This document shows, piece by piece, positions 9,332 to 16,798 of a stretch of DNA of 64,000 nucleotides. Location of the stretch: NCBI RefSeq assembly GCF_003967015.1, contig NZ_AP017560.1, positions 3,966,048 through 4,030,047 on the forward strand, in the 5' to 3' direction. A program made the position numbers and the translations under genes. This stretch comes from Pseudanabaena sp. ABRG5-3 (GTDB taxonomy: Bacteria > Cyanobacteriota > Cyanobacteriia > Pseudanabaenales > Pseudanabaenaceae). The notes beneath the pieces are model-generated. The model had not been told where the DNA came from. It saw nothing but the letters and a program-made list of their open reading frames with translations, and did not search any database. Within the stretch, counting starts at the first letter, position 1, and every line of letters starts with the position of its first letter.

Positions 9332-10399
9332 ATGAAATTACACTCGTTAGAAATTGAAAATTTTCGAGCTATTAAACATCTTGAATTAGATTTTACGGAC
9401 GAATTGTCAAGACCAAGATTAATGACTTTAATTGTTGGTCCTAATGGTTCTGGTAAAACTTCTATCTTTGACGCTATTGATATTGTTGTCAAAACCTTTG
9501 AAGATTCACAAAATCCTCAACTCCGAGATGGGTTGATTTTTTCTCCTCAGCAAATTGTAAGAGGAAAAGGATATGTTGCAAATATAGGCTTTGAATATTC
9601 AATAAATAAGGATGAAGCAGAAGTAATTAAAAAAATTTATGCTGATCTGGGCATTTCCTCTTTTTTAGAAGAGGGAAAAAAATTTCCTGTACAGGAGAGT
9701 CTTAAATTTACTTGGTTTTTTCCTCCATCACAAATTATGGAGCGATTTAAAACTTTTGATTGTGATGAATCAACTGATTTGCATAATGTTTTAGGTGCAA
9801 GAGGAAAAGCTCGAAAATCTATTGAGAGAAAGTTAGAGTCTGAAAGCATTTTTGATAAAGTTGGTAGCGTTTGTTATTTAGATCAAAGACGCACAGTCAA
9901 GCTAGAACACAGTATTTTTAACAATAAAAACCATGAAGAATTAGAACATAATGAGGTTCTTTCATTGTTGTATAAATACTATTCTAGGCATATCACATGG
10001 AATGAAGAAAAATTTGGTGAATCATATTGGACTAGAATCAAAAGATTATTCAATAAAATCTGTTATCCATCAGAACTAGTTCGTTTTGAATCTGGGCCAG
10101 ATTCGGACACGCTTATTTTTAGAAAAAATGATCTTGAATATGATTTATATCAAATGAGTTCTGGTGAACACCAAATTCTAAGAATATTAGTTGGTATGAC
10201 TTCAGCGATCGCAAAAAATTCGATTGTTTTAATTGATGAAATTGAACTTAACTTGCATCCTACTTGGCAAAAAAGATTAATTAGAGCATTGAGAGACGAT
10301 ACAGATAATAATCAATATATTTTTACAACCCATTCACCTGATGTAATTGGTCTTTTCTATGAATCAGAAATCATTCATCTTGGAAAATTATCAGAGTAG
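9332..10399 (+). CDS. AAA ATPase, SMC/OLD-like (candidate PARIS AriA)
   Basis: A 355-residue protein starting KLHSLEIENFRAIKHLELDF, the RecF/SMC-like opening. Walker A is GPNGSGKTS (residues 36-44), an ABC-type signature SSGEHQILRIL lies near 275, Walker B IVLIDEIELNLHP near 299, and the H-loop THSPDVIG near 333. The next gene starts 6 bp after its stop and encodes a DUF4435 protein; ATPase plus DUF4435 is the layout of PARIS phage-defence systems, in which the ATPase senses a phage protein and releases the toxin. The coding sequence is clearly more AT-rich than alaS, suggesting transfer. Other OLD-like two-gene systems remain possible. Confidence 0.8.
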   Translation: MKLHSLEIENFRAIKHLELDFTDELSRPRLMTLIVGPNGSGKTSIFDAIDIVVKTFEDSQNPQLRDGLIFSPQQIVRGKGYVANIGFEYSINKDEAEVIKKIYADLGISSFLEEGKKFPVQESLKFTWFFPPSQIMERFKTFDCDESTDLHNVLGARGKARKSIERKLESESIFDKVGSVCYLDQRRTVKLEHSIFNNKNHEELEHNEVLSLLYKYYSRHITWNEEKFGESYWTRIKRLFNKICYPSELVRFESGPDSDTLIFRKNDLEYDLYQMSSGEHQILRILVGMTSAIAKNSIVLIDEIELNLHPTWQKRLIRALRDDTDNNQYIFTTHSPDVIGLFYESEIIHLGKLSE

Positions 10400-10405
10400 T
10401 TAATA

Positions 10406-11347
10406 ATGAATATTAAAGACGATACTCTATACATCCTAGTTGAAGGTGAACCCAACAGTCCTGAAGTTGAGTCATTTGGTAGGCTGTTATCAGCAGATAT
10501 TAATATAGTAAATTATGAATTTATTGAAATTGGTGGTAGCAGCAATTTTAATACAGTCGCAAAATTAATATATAACAAAGTAAAAAACAGAAAAAGTTCT
10601 ATTCATAAAGTAATTCCTGTATTAGCGATCGCAGATCGTGATTTTCGCAAGTATTCATCAGATAATAACATTACAGATAATCTTTTGATTGAAAGAAATA
10701 AAGCAAAAGTTATCTACTGGGAACGACATGAATGGGAAAACTTTTTACTTGATGAGCTAGATGTAATTACATCTTTCTTGAATCGACTACCAGATAAGTC
10801 ATTAAACAACAAACCTGCAAAGCAAGTCATAGCTCATATAACAGAAGAATTTATCAATGATTTTTTGTTACAGTATTTCCAAAGTCAAGTTCAGATAGAA
10901 TTCATAGAATGCATTAGATTTAGATTTCTACATTCAGACAAGTTATATCCTAAATTGGAAGCACCTAAAGGTATTACAGGTATAGACGATTTAAGAAAAT
11001 GGTATATATCGCAAATAGATGAACAATCTCAACAATCTAAAAATAAGATTGAAAGTTGCGTTGCTATTTTTGATCAAGTTTTGGAAGAATACAATTGGAG
11101 AAATTGGATTGAAGATCCGCAGTCTTTACTACTAGAGGATGGCAAACAATATTTTCGTGGGAAGGAAGCCTTTGCAAACCTCCTGAACCACTTGTCAAAT
11201 GAATTCAAAATCTATCATCTCAATGAGAATAGATTGAAAGAACGTATTCTTAGAGATTTAGAAAATCATAAAGAATCAATTTTAGTTACTCAGATCAATA
11301 AAATGCTGTCACCTTATTTAGAACAAGCTAAGGAGATTTTAGAGTGA
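10406..11347 (+). CDS. DUF4435 TOPRIM-like protein (candidate PARIS AriB)
   Basis: A 313-residue protein. The opening TLYILVEGEPNSPEVESF carries the Glu motif (E13, E15) and VLAIADRDF (near 71-79) the D-x-D motif of a TOPRIM-like fold, as in DUF4435 proteins. In PARIS, AriB of this family is a nuclease toxin that cleaves host tRNA once freed from the ATPase complex; that mechanism is known for characterised members and only inferred here. It is separated from the ATPase gene by 6 bp and shares its AT-rich composition. No insertion sequence or integrase borders the pair. The product could instead be the nuclease half of a split OLD-like system. Confidence 0.75.
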   Translation: MNIKDDTLYILVEGEPNSPEVESFGRLLSADINIVNYEFIEIGGSSNFNTVAKLIYNKVKNRKSSIHKVIPVLAIADRDFRKYSSDNNITDNLLIERNKAKVIYWERHEWENFLLDELDVITSFLNRLPDKSLNNKPAKQVIAHITEEFINDFLLQYFQSQVQIEFIECIRFRFLHSDKLYPKLEAPKGITGIDDLRKWYISQIDEQSQQSKNKIESCVAIFDQVLEEYNWRNWIEDPQSLLLEDGKQYFRGKEAFANLLNHLSNEFKIYHLNENRLKERILRDLENHKESILVTQINKMLSPYLEQAKEILE

Positions 11348-11411
11348 GCAATAATTACTCTATCTAATTTCTAATGTCTACATATAGCTATTTAGAGGAT
11401 TAAAGTACACT

Positions 11412-12242
11412 ATGCTTACAAATATTAAGATGCTGATTACAGCTTGTCAAAAATCATCTATTACCTATGAGATCTTGCATCCGAATCAGAATGTGGTGAA
11501 GGTGATACTGGGCGATCGCGAATATTATTTCACTAACTACTCAACGCCTTTAAATCCGCAATCTGTTGCTGAGATATTTAAAGACAAGCAGTATTTTTAT
11601 CAAATCTTTCAAGATGTGGTGAAGATGCCGTGCACAATATCCTTCATTTCTCCTTACTGCGATGAGAAATATTTAGAGTATTTAGAATTTCCTTCCATCG
11701 ATAAAATCATTGCCGAAATAGAAAGAAATTTCACATTACCAGTTATTATCAAAAGAAATCGGGGATCGGGTGGGAATAATGTTTTTAAATGTGTCAACTT
11801 ACCAGAAATTCGTAAGGCTTTAGATCATATTTTCAACGTTAATAGTAAAAATTATGATTATGTTGCTCTAGTACAGGAGCCTATTCATATCGTTAAGGAA
11901 TATCGCTCTGTCTACCTTAATCAAGAGCAAATAGTTTTATACGAAAAGGATATTTCTCAAGCGGAATTTACAGGAAATCTGAGTCCTTTGCACTGGGAAG
12001 GCGCGATCGCTAAACAAGTAAACGATGCTCAAGTGATTCAGGCGATCGATCAATTCATTAAACCGATTTTTCAGAAAATGGCGATCGCCTATGTGGGTTT
12101 AGATATTGCCTTGGATGATCAGGGAAAATACTGGTTAATCGAAGCGAACTCGCATCCGAATTTTGATATTTTCATTCGGGACAATGGCGAAGAAGCAATC
12201 GTGCAGGTTTTTCAAAAAATACTCGAATATTTAAAAACATAA
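11412..12242 (+). CDS. ATP-grasp domain protein
   Basis: A 276-residue protein with the ATP-grasp core: LPVIIKRNRGSGGNNVFKC (nucleotide-binding Lys and glycine loop, near 117-135), EYRSVYLNQEQIVLYEKD, and the metal-binding end YVGLDIALDD...WLIEANSHPNFD. This resembles RimK/D-Ala-D-Ala-like carboxylate-amine ligases. The substrate cannot be told from sequence. It lies 64 bp after the DUF4435 gene on the same strand and has more HIP1 sites than the pair, so it is probably resident rather than part of the defence module. A strong terminator follows the stop. Confidence 0.75.
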   Translation: MLTNIKMLITACQKSSITYEILHPNQNVVKVILGDREYYFTNYSTPLNPQSVAEIFKDKQYFYQIFQDVVKMPCTISFISPYCDEKYLEYLEFPSIDKIIAEIERNFTLPVIIKRNRGSGGNNVFKCVNLPEIRKALDHIFNVNSKNYDYVALVQEPIHIVKEYRSVYLNQEQIVLYEKDISQAEFTGNLSPLHWEGAIAKQVNDAQVIQAIDQFIKPIFQKMAIAYVGLDIALDDQGKYWLIEANSHPNFDIFIRDNGEEAIVQVFQKILEYLKT

Positions 12243-12275
12243 AAAAGGGGCAGCGCTAAGCGCTGCCCCTTTTTT
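12241..12275. terminator. Terminator shared by ATP-grasp and hli genes
   Basis: A palindrome with stem GGGGCAGCGC flanked by A and T runs; it overlaps the ATP-grasp stop codon and lies just past the convergent hli gene. Confidence 0.9.
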
Positions 12276-12283
12276 AATTAAAA

Positions 12284-12430
12284 CTATAGCAAGCCAATTT
12301 GAGAAAGAATACCTTGACCAGTGAGCAACTCTGTCGCTAAACCGATAACGAAGCCAAGCATTGCAAGACGACCGTTCCAAGTTTCAGCGAAGTTATTAAA
12401 ACCAAATTTGGGTTCTGTAGTGTCAGACAT
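12284..12430 (-). CDS. High-light-inducible protein (HLIP/SCP)
   Basis: A 48-residue single-helix protein, too short for many gene finders. It reads MSDTTEPKFGFNNFAETWNG and then RLAMLGFVIGLATELLTGQG. The ExxNGRxAMxGF motif is the chlorophyll-binding helix of the CAB/ELIP/HLIP family (here ETWNGRLAMLGF). These thylakoid proteins bind chlorophyll and carotenoid and protect photosystem assembly under high light. A good Shine-Dalgarno sequence (AAAGGAG) lies upstream of the ATG. Expression is expected to rise under light stress, known from the family. Its neighbour is psaD on the same strand, separated by several hairpins. Confidence 0.93.
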   Translation of the reverse strand: MSDTTEPKFGFNNFAETWNGRLAMLGFVIGLATELLTGQGILSQIGLL

Positions 12431-12572
12431 TGCAATTATCTCCTTTGTGTTTTGATTTTCAGACTTTAAAAATCTTTGCTTGAATTAATAATACTTTATA
12501 TTTCTTAACACACCATACCACCTAGGGTAGATTCGATAAAGCTATCAGAGTCATTACCAAAGTAAATGATGA

Positions 12573-12599
12573 ACAAGGGGCTTAAGTTAAGCCCCTTGT
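12573..12599. repeat. Hairpin ACAAGGGGCTTA
   Basis: A perfect palindrome ACAAGGGGCTTA/TAAGCCCCTTGT between hli and psaD. Its core matches the centre of the 96-bp element at 44082 and 54894, so it may be a relic of that family. Confidence 0.65.
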
Positions 12600-12601
12600 C
12601 T

Positions 12602-12642
12602 AAAAAGAGAGGGGCGGCGCTTCGCTCCGCCCCTCTCTTTTT
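12602..12642. repeat. Long GC-rich hairpin
   Basis: A 16-bp stem (AAAAAGAGAGGGGCGG and its complement) around a CTTCG-containing loop. Together with its neighbours it forms three hairpins in a row between psaD and hli. Confidence 0.75.
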
Positions 12643-12652
12643 GATAACAAAA

Positions 12653-12690
12653 CAAAAGCTACCGTAATCTGACGATCGCGGTAGCTTTTG
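12653..12690 (-). terminator. psaD terminator
   Basis: The inverted repeat CAAAAGCTACCG/CGGTAGCTTTTG lies 49 bases past the psaD stop; read on the minus strand it ends in a T-rich tract. Confidence 0.75.
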
Positions 12691-12738
12691 CAAAAAATAA
12701 AAATGAATGAGAGCAATGGTAATAGCCAAGGCTATTAA

Positions 12739-13188
12739 TTAGGCATCGTAAGTAGCCTTACCTGTAAACTTAACGCTTATAGGATTAGGATTGTCACCAA
12801 TCTTGCGACCGACGCTATTAGCAGCAACGCGACCAGCATTCACCTTCTCAGGGAATACACCATCTTGAGGATGGAGATACACTTGGTCACCGTTGGGAAA
12901 TTCGCGCCAAATTTTATAATTGGTGATCTTAAATTTACGCAACTGTGTACCCAAAGCAAGTGCTTGCTCTTTCTTTGCTAAGTAGAGTAAGTTGTCGCCC
13001 TTGACAGCAGTCGCAGCTCCGCCTGTAGGAAGTTCAAATACAAACTCTTTAGGAGCATTCCAAGAGATTAAGTACTTTTCTTCGGTGAAGGCTGAGTTGA
13101 GCAAACCACCTGTGCTACCGCCCCAAATAGGGGTTTTGCCAGTAGGTTTAGGAGCGGTAAAGCTCGCTGTTGCTTGTTCTTCTGACAT
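12739..13188 (-). CDS. psaD: Photosystem I subunit II (PsaD)
   Basis: The 149-residue stromal subunit of photosystem I that forms the ferredoxin docking site. It contains the family segments [52 protein letters not shown] and the conserved end [20 protein letters not shown]. The length is normal. The ATG has a good ribosome site (GGGAG, about 10 bases before). It is monocistronic, with a terminator downstream and hairpins upstream. It is a single-copy core photosynthesis gene. Confidence 0.98.
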   Translation of the reverse strand: MSEEQATASFTAPKPTGKTPIWGGSTGGLLNSAFTEEKYLISWNAPKEFVFELPTGGAATAVKGDNLLYLAKKEQALALGTQLRKFKITNYKIWREFPNGDQVYLHPQDGVFPEKVNAGRVAANSVGRKIGDNPNPISVKFTGKATYDA

Positions 13189-13307
13189 TGAGATGTTCTC
13201 CCAAATTGCGTATACGCTTTTGATATCAAGTGCAAAGATATCATTTCTACATACCCCTGCTTCAAGCTTACTTAATGTTACTTTACGAAGCTTGACAAAA
13301 CTTTTCT

Positions 13308-13338
13308 CAAAAAGCTCACGCTTCGCCTGAGCTTTTTG
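13308..13338. repeat. Hairpin CAAAAAGCTCA
   Basis: An 11-bp stem with loop CGCTTCGCC in the psaD upstream region. It is followed at once by a TATAGCAAAGC end like that of the miniature elements seen elsewhere. Confidence 0.6.
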
Positions 13339-13339
13339 C

Positions 13340-13413
13340 TATAGCAAAGCAAGTTTTGCTTAGGGCATAAAATCAGCAGATGAGTTGTGGCGCTTCGCGC
13401 CGCAACTCATCTG
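13340..13413. repeat. Truncated TATAGC-ended element with hairpin
   Basis: It begins TATAGCAAAGCAAGTTTTGC followed by TTAGGGCATAAAA, closely matching the left end of the element at 25874. The hairpin CAGATGAGTTG...CAACTCATCTG with a GGCGC/GCGCC tip follows at 13377-13413. No matching right end is seen, so this copy appears truncated. The hairpin can also serve as terminator for neither gene in particular, since it lies between psaD's upstream region and the YqgF gene's 3' end. Confidence 0.55.
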
Positions 13414-13441
13414 TACTAGCGCAGGCGATACCTATCTATGG

Positions 13442-13843
13442 TTAGGAGCTAATTAGTCTGCTCAAATATCTTTCGATGAGGATCGCTGCCACAATGTCAT
13501 CGATGGGACGGTCGGGCGATCGCATTCCACGGGGGACTAATTTCATTAAGCCTGTCGCAGGATAAATGTCCCAAAATCTTTGTCGTGCCTCTTCACTACT
13601 ATAACGCTCGTCTACGGTGATGATCCGTAAATCAGGGAATGATGCTTGTAACTTAGCTTTCCATTGCTTAGATGCGGTTTGATCGCCCATCACCATCAAT
13701 GATATGGGGTAACTATCTAATAAGTTACCAACTTTAGCGATCGCCTCAGCGCTGGGGATAACTGCCTGAAAATGTAGCTTCCGATCTAAGCCCATGACAG
13801 CAACACCACATTTTTGTTTTCCTGGATCGAAACCTAGCAGCAC
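13442..13843 (-). CDS. YqgF/RuvX-like RNase H-fold protein
   Basis: A 133-residue protein with the three acidic positions of the RuvC/YqgF fold: LLGFDPGKQKCGVAVMG at the N-terminus, TVDERYSSEEAR in the middle and RPIDDIVAAILIERYL at the end. Relatives process pre-16S rRNA ends or resolve Holliday junctions. Cyanobacteria often hold more than one such protein, so it is not certain that this is the canonical RuvX. The gene lies 57 bp beyond the start of the next minus-strand gene and may be co-transcribed with it. Confidence 0.75.
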   Translation of the reverse strand: MLLGFDPGKQKCGVAVMGLDRKLHFQAVIPSAEAIAKVGNLLDSYPISLMVMGDQTASKQWKAKLQASFPDLRIITVDERYSSEEARQRFWDIYPATGLMKLVPRGMRSPDRPIDDIVAAILIERYLSRLISS

Positions 13844-13900
13844 AGATAGATATTCCTAAGTTAATAATTCGTAATTCGTAATTTTTGTTTACGTCGATGA

Positions 13901-14779
13901 TTATATCTTTTGCGTAAATTCGTTGATGCCATTACGGTAGGTTTCGAGGGAGTCTAGAAAACCACCATTGTGATCGCCATGTAGTTTGACTAGTTTTTTA
14001 GGTGCGTTGGCTACTTGAAAGTTTCTCTCGCCATGATGAAACGGGATAATCTCATCCTCAGTGCTGTGAATGATTAACACAGGAATTTTGATATTCGGTA
14101 GACGTTCAATCGAGTTGTAGGAAAATTTTGATAATAGGCGAATTGGCAGGAATGGGTAAAGCTCGGCGGCGCGATCGCTAATTGAGGTAAATGTTGAGGC
14201 AAGGATCAGCCCTGCTGCGGAATTTTGAGGATTTTGTTGTGCAGTAGTTTGGGCAATATAGGAGGCGATCGCCCCACCTAGAGATTCACCATAGATGATA
14301 ATTTTCTGAGGTGGGATTTTGCGTTCTTGGGTGAGGTATTGCCATGCTGCCTCAACATCTTTATAGGTTCCCTGTTCACTTGGCTGCCCTTCACTTTTGC
14401 CATAGCCGCGATAGTCAAACAAAAATGTGGCAAGCCCTAAGTCTTTAAATATTGGTAAATAGCTAACACGATTACCAATATTGCCGCCATTGCCATGACA
14501 AAACAAAATTACACCTTTGCCAATAGAATCATGATCTTTAGCAGATACAAACCAAGCAGATAAGTTGACATTATCTTTAGTGGTTATTTGAATATCTTCA
14601 AATTTTAAGCCAATAGATTTTGGTGTTTCTAGGACATCTTTACTTGGCATAAATACCATATTTGACTGTCCGAAATATAAGGCGATCGCTAAGCCAATAT
14701 AAGCAAGAACAAGAACCCGAATTACTGGCAGCAAAAACTTCTGAAATATTTGAAATAATGTTTGCAAATTCTGGCTCAT
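13901..14779 (-). CDS. Alpha/beta hydrolase, membrane-anchored
   Basis: A 292-residue protein with one N-terminal membrane segment (VIRVLVLAYIGLAIALYFG). The hydrolase features are the oxyanion stretch CHGNGGNIG, DYRGYGKSEG, the nucleophile elbow YGESLGGAIA, the acid HSTEDEIIPF and the histidine LHGDHNGG. It resembles the YfhR/ABHD13 family of serine hydrolases, probably acting at the periplasmic or cytosolic membrane face. The substrate is unknown. All triad residues are present, so it should be active. Confidence 0.85.
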   Translation of the reverse strand: MSQNLQTLFQIFQKFLLPVIRVLVLAYIGLAIALYFGQSNMVFMPSKDVLETPKSIGLKFEDIQITTKDNVNLSAWFVSAKDHDSIGKGVILFCHGNGGNIGNRVSYLPIFKDLGLATFLFDYRGYGKSEGQPSEQGTYKDVEAAWQYLTQERKIPPQKIIIYGESLGGAIASYIAQTTAQQNPQNSAAGLILASTFTSISDRAAELYPFLPIRLLSKFSYNSIERLPNIKIPVLIIHSTEDEIIPFHHGERNFQVANAPKKLVKLHGDHNGGFLDSLETYRNGINEFTQKI

Positions 14780-15091
14780 ATTGCCTCTTATATTAGCGAT
14801 CGGCGATCAAGTTTGTTGAAACAATTTAGAGATTTTTTTAAGAATCATCAGTACAGAGCAGAGTTCATTAGTCTTGCGGTTATATAATGAGAAATTATTG
14901 GAAAACTGATTAAATCTTCATACCATTCATTAAAAAAGTGATCGCTAATAGCTTGCTGTGCCAAAAAATTAGTTTTTGTATTCAAGCTATATGGCACAGT
15001 TAATGACATAATTTCTTGTTTTTTATCATAAATTAAAGATTAAATTTGTTTGAATACTATCTAAAGTCCAGTATAGTTACCAGCTAAAAAA
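14780..15091. other. AT-rich intergenic region
   Basis: A 312-bp gap between two divergent genes, distinctly AT-rich. It must hold the promoters of both, but no operator, RNA gene or strong hairpin is recognisable. Confidence 0.6.
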
Positions 15092-15739
15092 ATGACTAAT
15101 AAGAGAGAACAATCCCTCGAACCATTAATTGCAGCAGCTAATGAGTTAATTAGTTCTGTCCCTATTATTGGAGCCTTTATCAGCGCTCCGATAGCTGCTG
15201 GTATGGTTGCTTGGCAAAATAAAAACTTGAATAACTTTATTCTATCTGTTAAGCAGAAATTTGCTTCTCTTGAGGAATCAAAAATTGATTATGCTTTTTT
15301 AGAAACCGATCAATTTAAGGACATTATTTTACAAACGCTGGATGCAGCAGTAAGAACCTCTTCAGAAATAAAATGCAATGCTTTAGCAAATGCTTTGATG
15401 TTTTCAGCTACTTTGCCAACAAGTCAACAAATTGGTAAACAATCTTGCATACGAGTGATCTCACAAATATCCGATGAGGAAATAATGGTTCTACAAGTTT
15501 TATATGAAGTAGAACACAAAAAAGATCCAAAAATTCAGTTACATGAAATTGCAGATAGATTAGGTTGGGAAGACTTAGATGTAAAAGTTACCGTTTATGG
15601 ATTGATACAACTTGGTCTTGCCTATGATCCTTTGGTTGGTTCTTTGGCTCATCTCGGTGGAAGTGTTGATGGACCACAAGCATGTCGTATTTCATCTCTA
15701 GGATTAAAATGTGTACAATACGCTCTTACTAATTACTAG
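15092..15739 (+). CDS. Unknown AT-rich protein
   Basis: A 215-residue product not recognised. The N-terminus has a hydrophobic, alanine/isoleucine-rich stretch (ISSVPIIGAFISAPIAAGMV) that may insert into or touch membrane. The middle is helical (DYAFLETDQFKDIILQTLDA). The C-terminal third (HEIADRLGWEDLDVKVTVYG followed by LIQLGLAYDP) looks like a winged-helix module. It is more AT-rich than its neighbours and stands alone, with an AT-rich upstream region, which suggests horizontal acquisition. A sensor with a small membrane or pore segment is one possible reading, but no function is claimed. Confidence 0.6.
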   Translation: MTNKREQSLEPLIAAANELISSVPIIGAFISAPIAAGMVAWQNKNLNNFILSVKQKFASLEESKIDYAFLETDQFKDIILQTLDAAVRTSSEIKCNALANALMFSATLPTSQQIGKQSCIRVISQISDEEIMVLQVLYEVEHKKDPKIQLHEIADRLGWEDLDVKVTVYGLIQLGLAYDPLVGSLAHLGGSVDGPQACRISSLGLKCVQYALTNY

Positions 15740-15751
15740 GTTTGGAGATAT

Positions 15752-16621
15752 TTAATTTCCTAGCAAATTCTTCACTGCTTCTTTAATATTTTCTTGCTTG
15801 ATTAAAGACTCACCAACTAGTACTGCACTTGCACCACAATTTTGCACAAAATCTAAATCTTGACGGGTATAAATACCAGACTCGCTCACCCAGAGATATT
15901 TATTTCGAGTTTCTGGATCTAGTCTATCCATTAAAACTTTGGTCTGCTCAAGCTCGACGACAAAATTTTCTAAATTGCGATTGTTAATCCCGATTAGGCG
16001 CACATCAGGAATTTGTAAAACCCGATCTAATTCTTCTTGGGTATGTACCTCAACTAGAGCCGTCATCCCCAACTGATGAATCAATGCTTGTAACTCAGTC
16101 AAATCAGCATCAGTGAGAATAGCCGCAATTAATAAAACGGCATCCGCTCCATGCGATCGCCCCCAATAGATTTGATAGGGGTCAATAATAAATTCTTTGC
16201 ACAGTAACGGTAAATCAACGACTTGTCGCACTAATTGCAGATTTTCAAAACCACCTTGGAAAAACTCTGCATCGGTCAATACTGAGAGACAACTTGCACC
16301 CCCAATTTCGTAAGCTTTAGCGATCACTTGCGGATCAAAATCTTGACGAAATACTCCTTTGCTGGGCGATGCTTTTTTGACCTCAGCAATCAAGGCAGGC
16401 TGGGTACGGGAATTTTGCAAGCTGCCATAAAAGTCTCGCGCTGGTGGCACATTTGCTAGTTTAGCTTTCACCGACTCTAACGACTCGTTGGCGTACATTT
16501 GCGCCACCTCACTCTCCTTTTGCCAGACAATTTTTTCTAAGATATTTTGGGGCGCATCAGTGATAGGGGCGATCGCATAACCTTTGTGTTGGGCAAATTC
16601 AGACTGGCGGCGTACTTGCAT
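15752..16621 (-). CDS. trpC: Indole-3-glycerol phosphate synthase
   Basis: Closes the indole ring in tryptophan synthesis. The 289-residue TIM barrel has the expected motifs: IAEVKKASPSKGVFR (catalytic Lys), LSVLTDAEFFQGG, LLCKEFIIDPYQIYWGRSHG, IGINNRNLENF and VSESGIYTRQD. The N-terminal extension of about 30 residues is usual in cyanobacteria. It is a single gene, not in a trp operon, as is normal in this phylum. Confidence 0.97.
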   Translation of the reverse strand: MQVRRQSEFAQHKGYAIAPITDAPQNILEKIVWQKESEVAQMYANESLESVKAKLANVPPARDFYGSLQNSRTQPALIAEVKKASPSKGVFRQDFDPQVIAKAYEIGGASCLSVLTDAEFFQGGFENLQLVRQVVDLPLLCKEFIIDPYQIYWGRSHGADAVLLIAAILTDADLTELQALIHQLGMTALVEVHTQEELDRVLQIPDVRLIGINNRNLENFVVELEQTKVLMDRLDPETRNKYLWVSESGIYTRQDLDFVQNCGASAVLVGESLIKQENIKEAVKNLLGN

Positions 16622-16798
16622 GGACGAAAATAGCTCTTACGGTGAAAGGACACAATTTTTAGCATAAAGCAATTTATGGAAAACCTAATCTAGACAGCAC
16701 TTTTGTAAATAGCTTTATAAATAATGAAGTTTCTTTATAAGCAAAGAGGTCATTTTTCGGTATATTTGCCTGTGTAATGTGAGTTGAGCATAGTTTTT

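Noticed and set aside
12505-12729. A 74-codon open frame opposite to hli/psaD intergenic hairpins
   Set aside because: It is translated from the arms of two hairpins, has no domain and no ribosome site.
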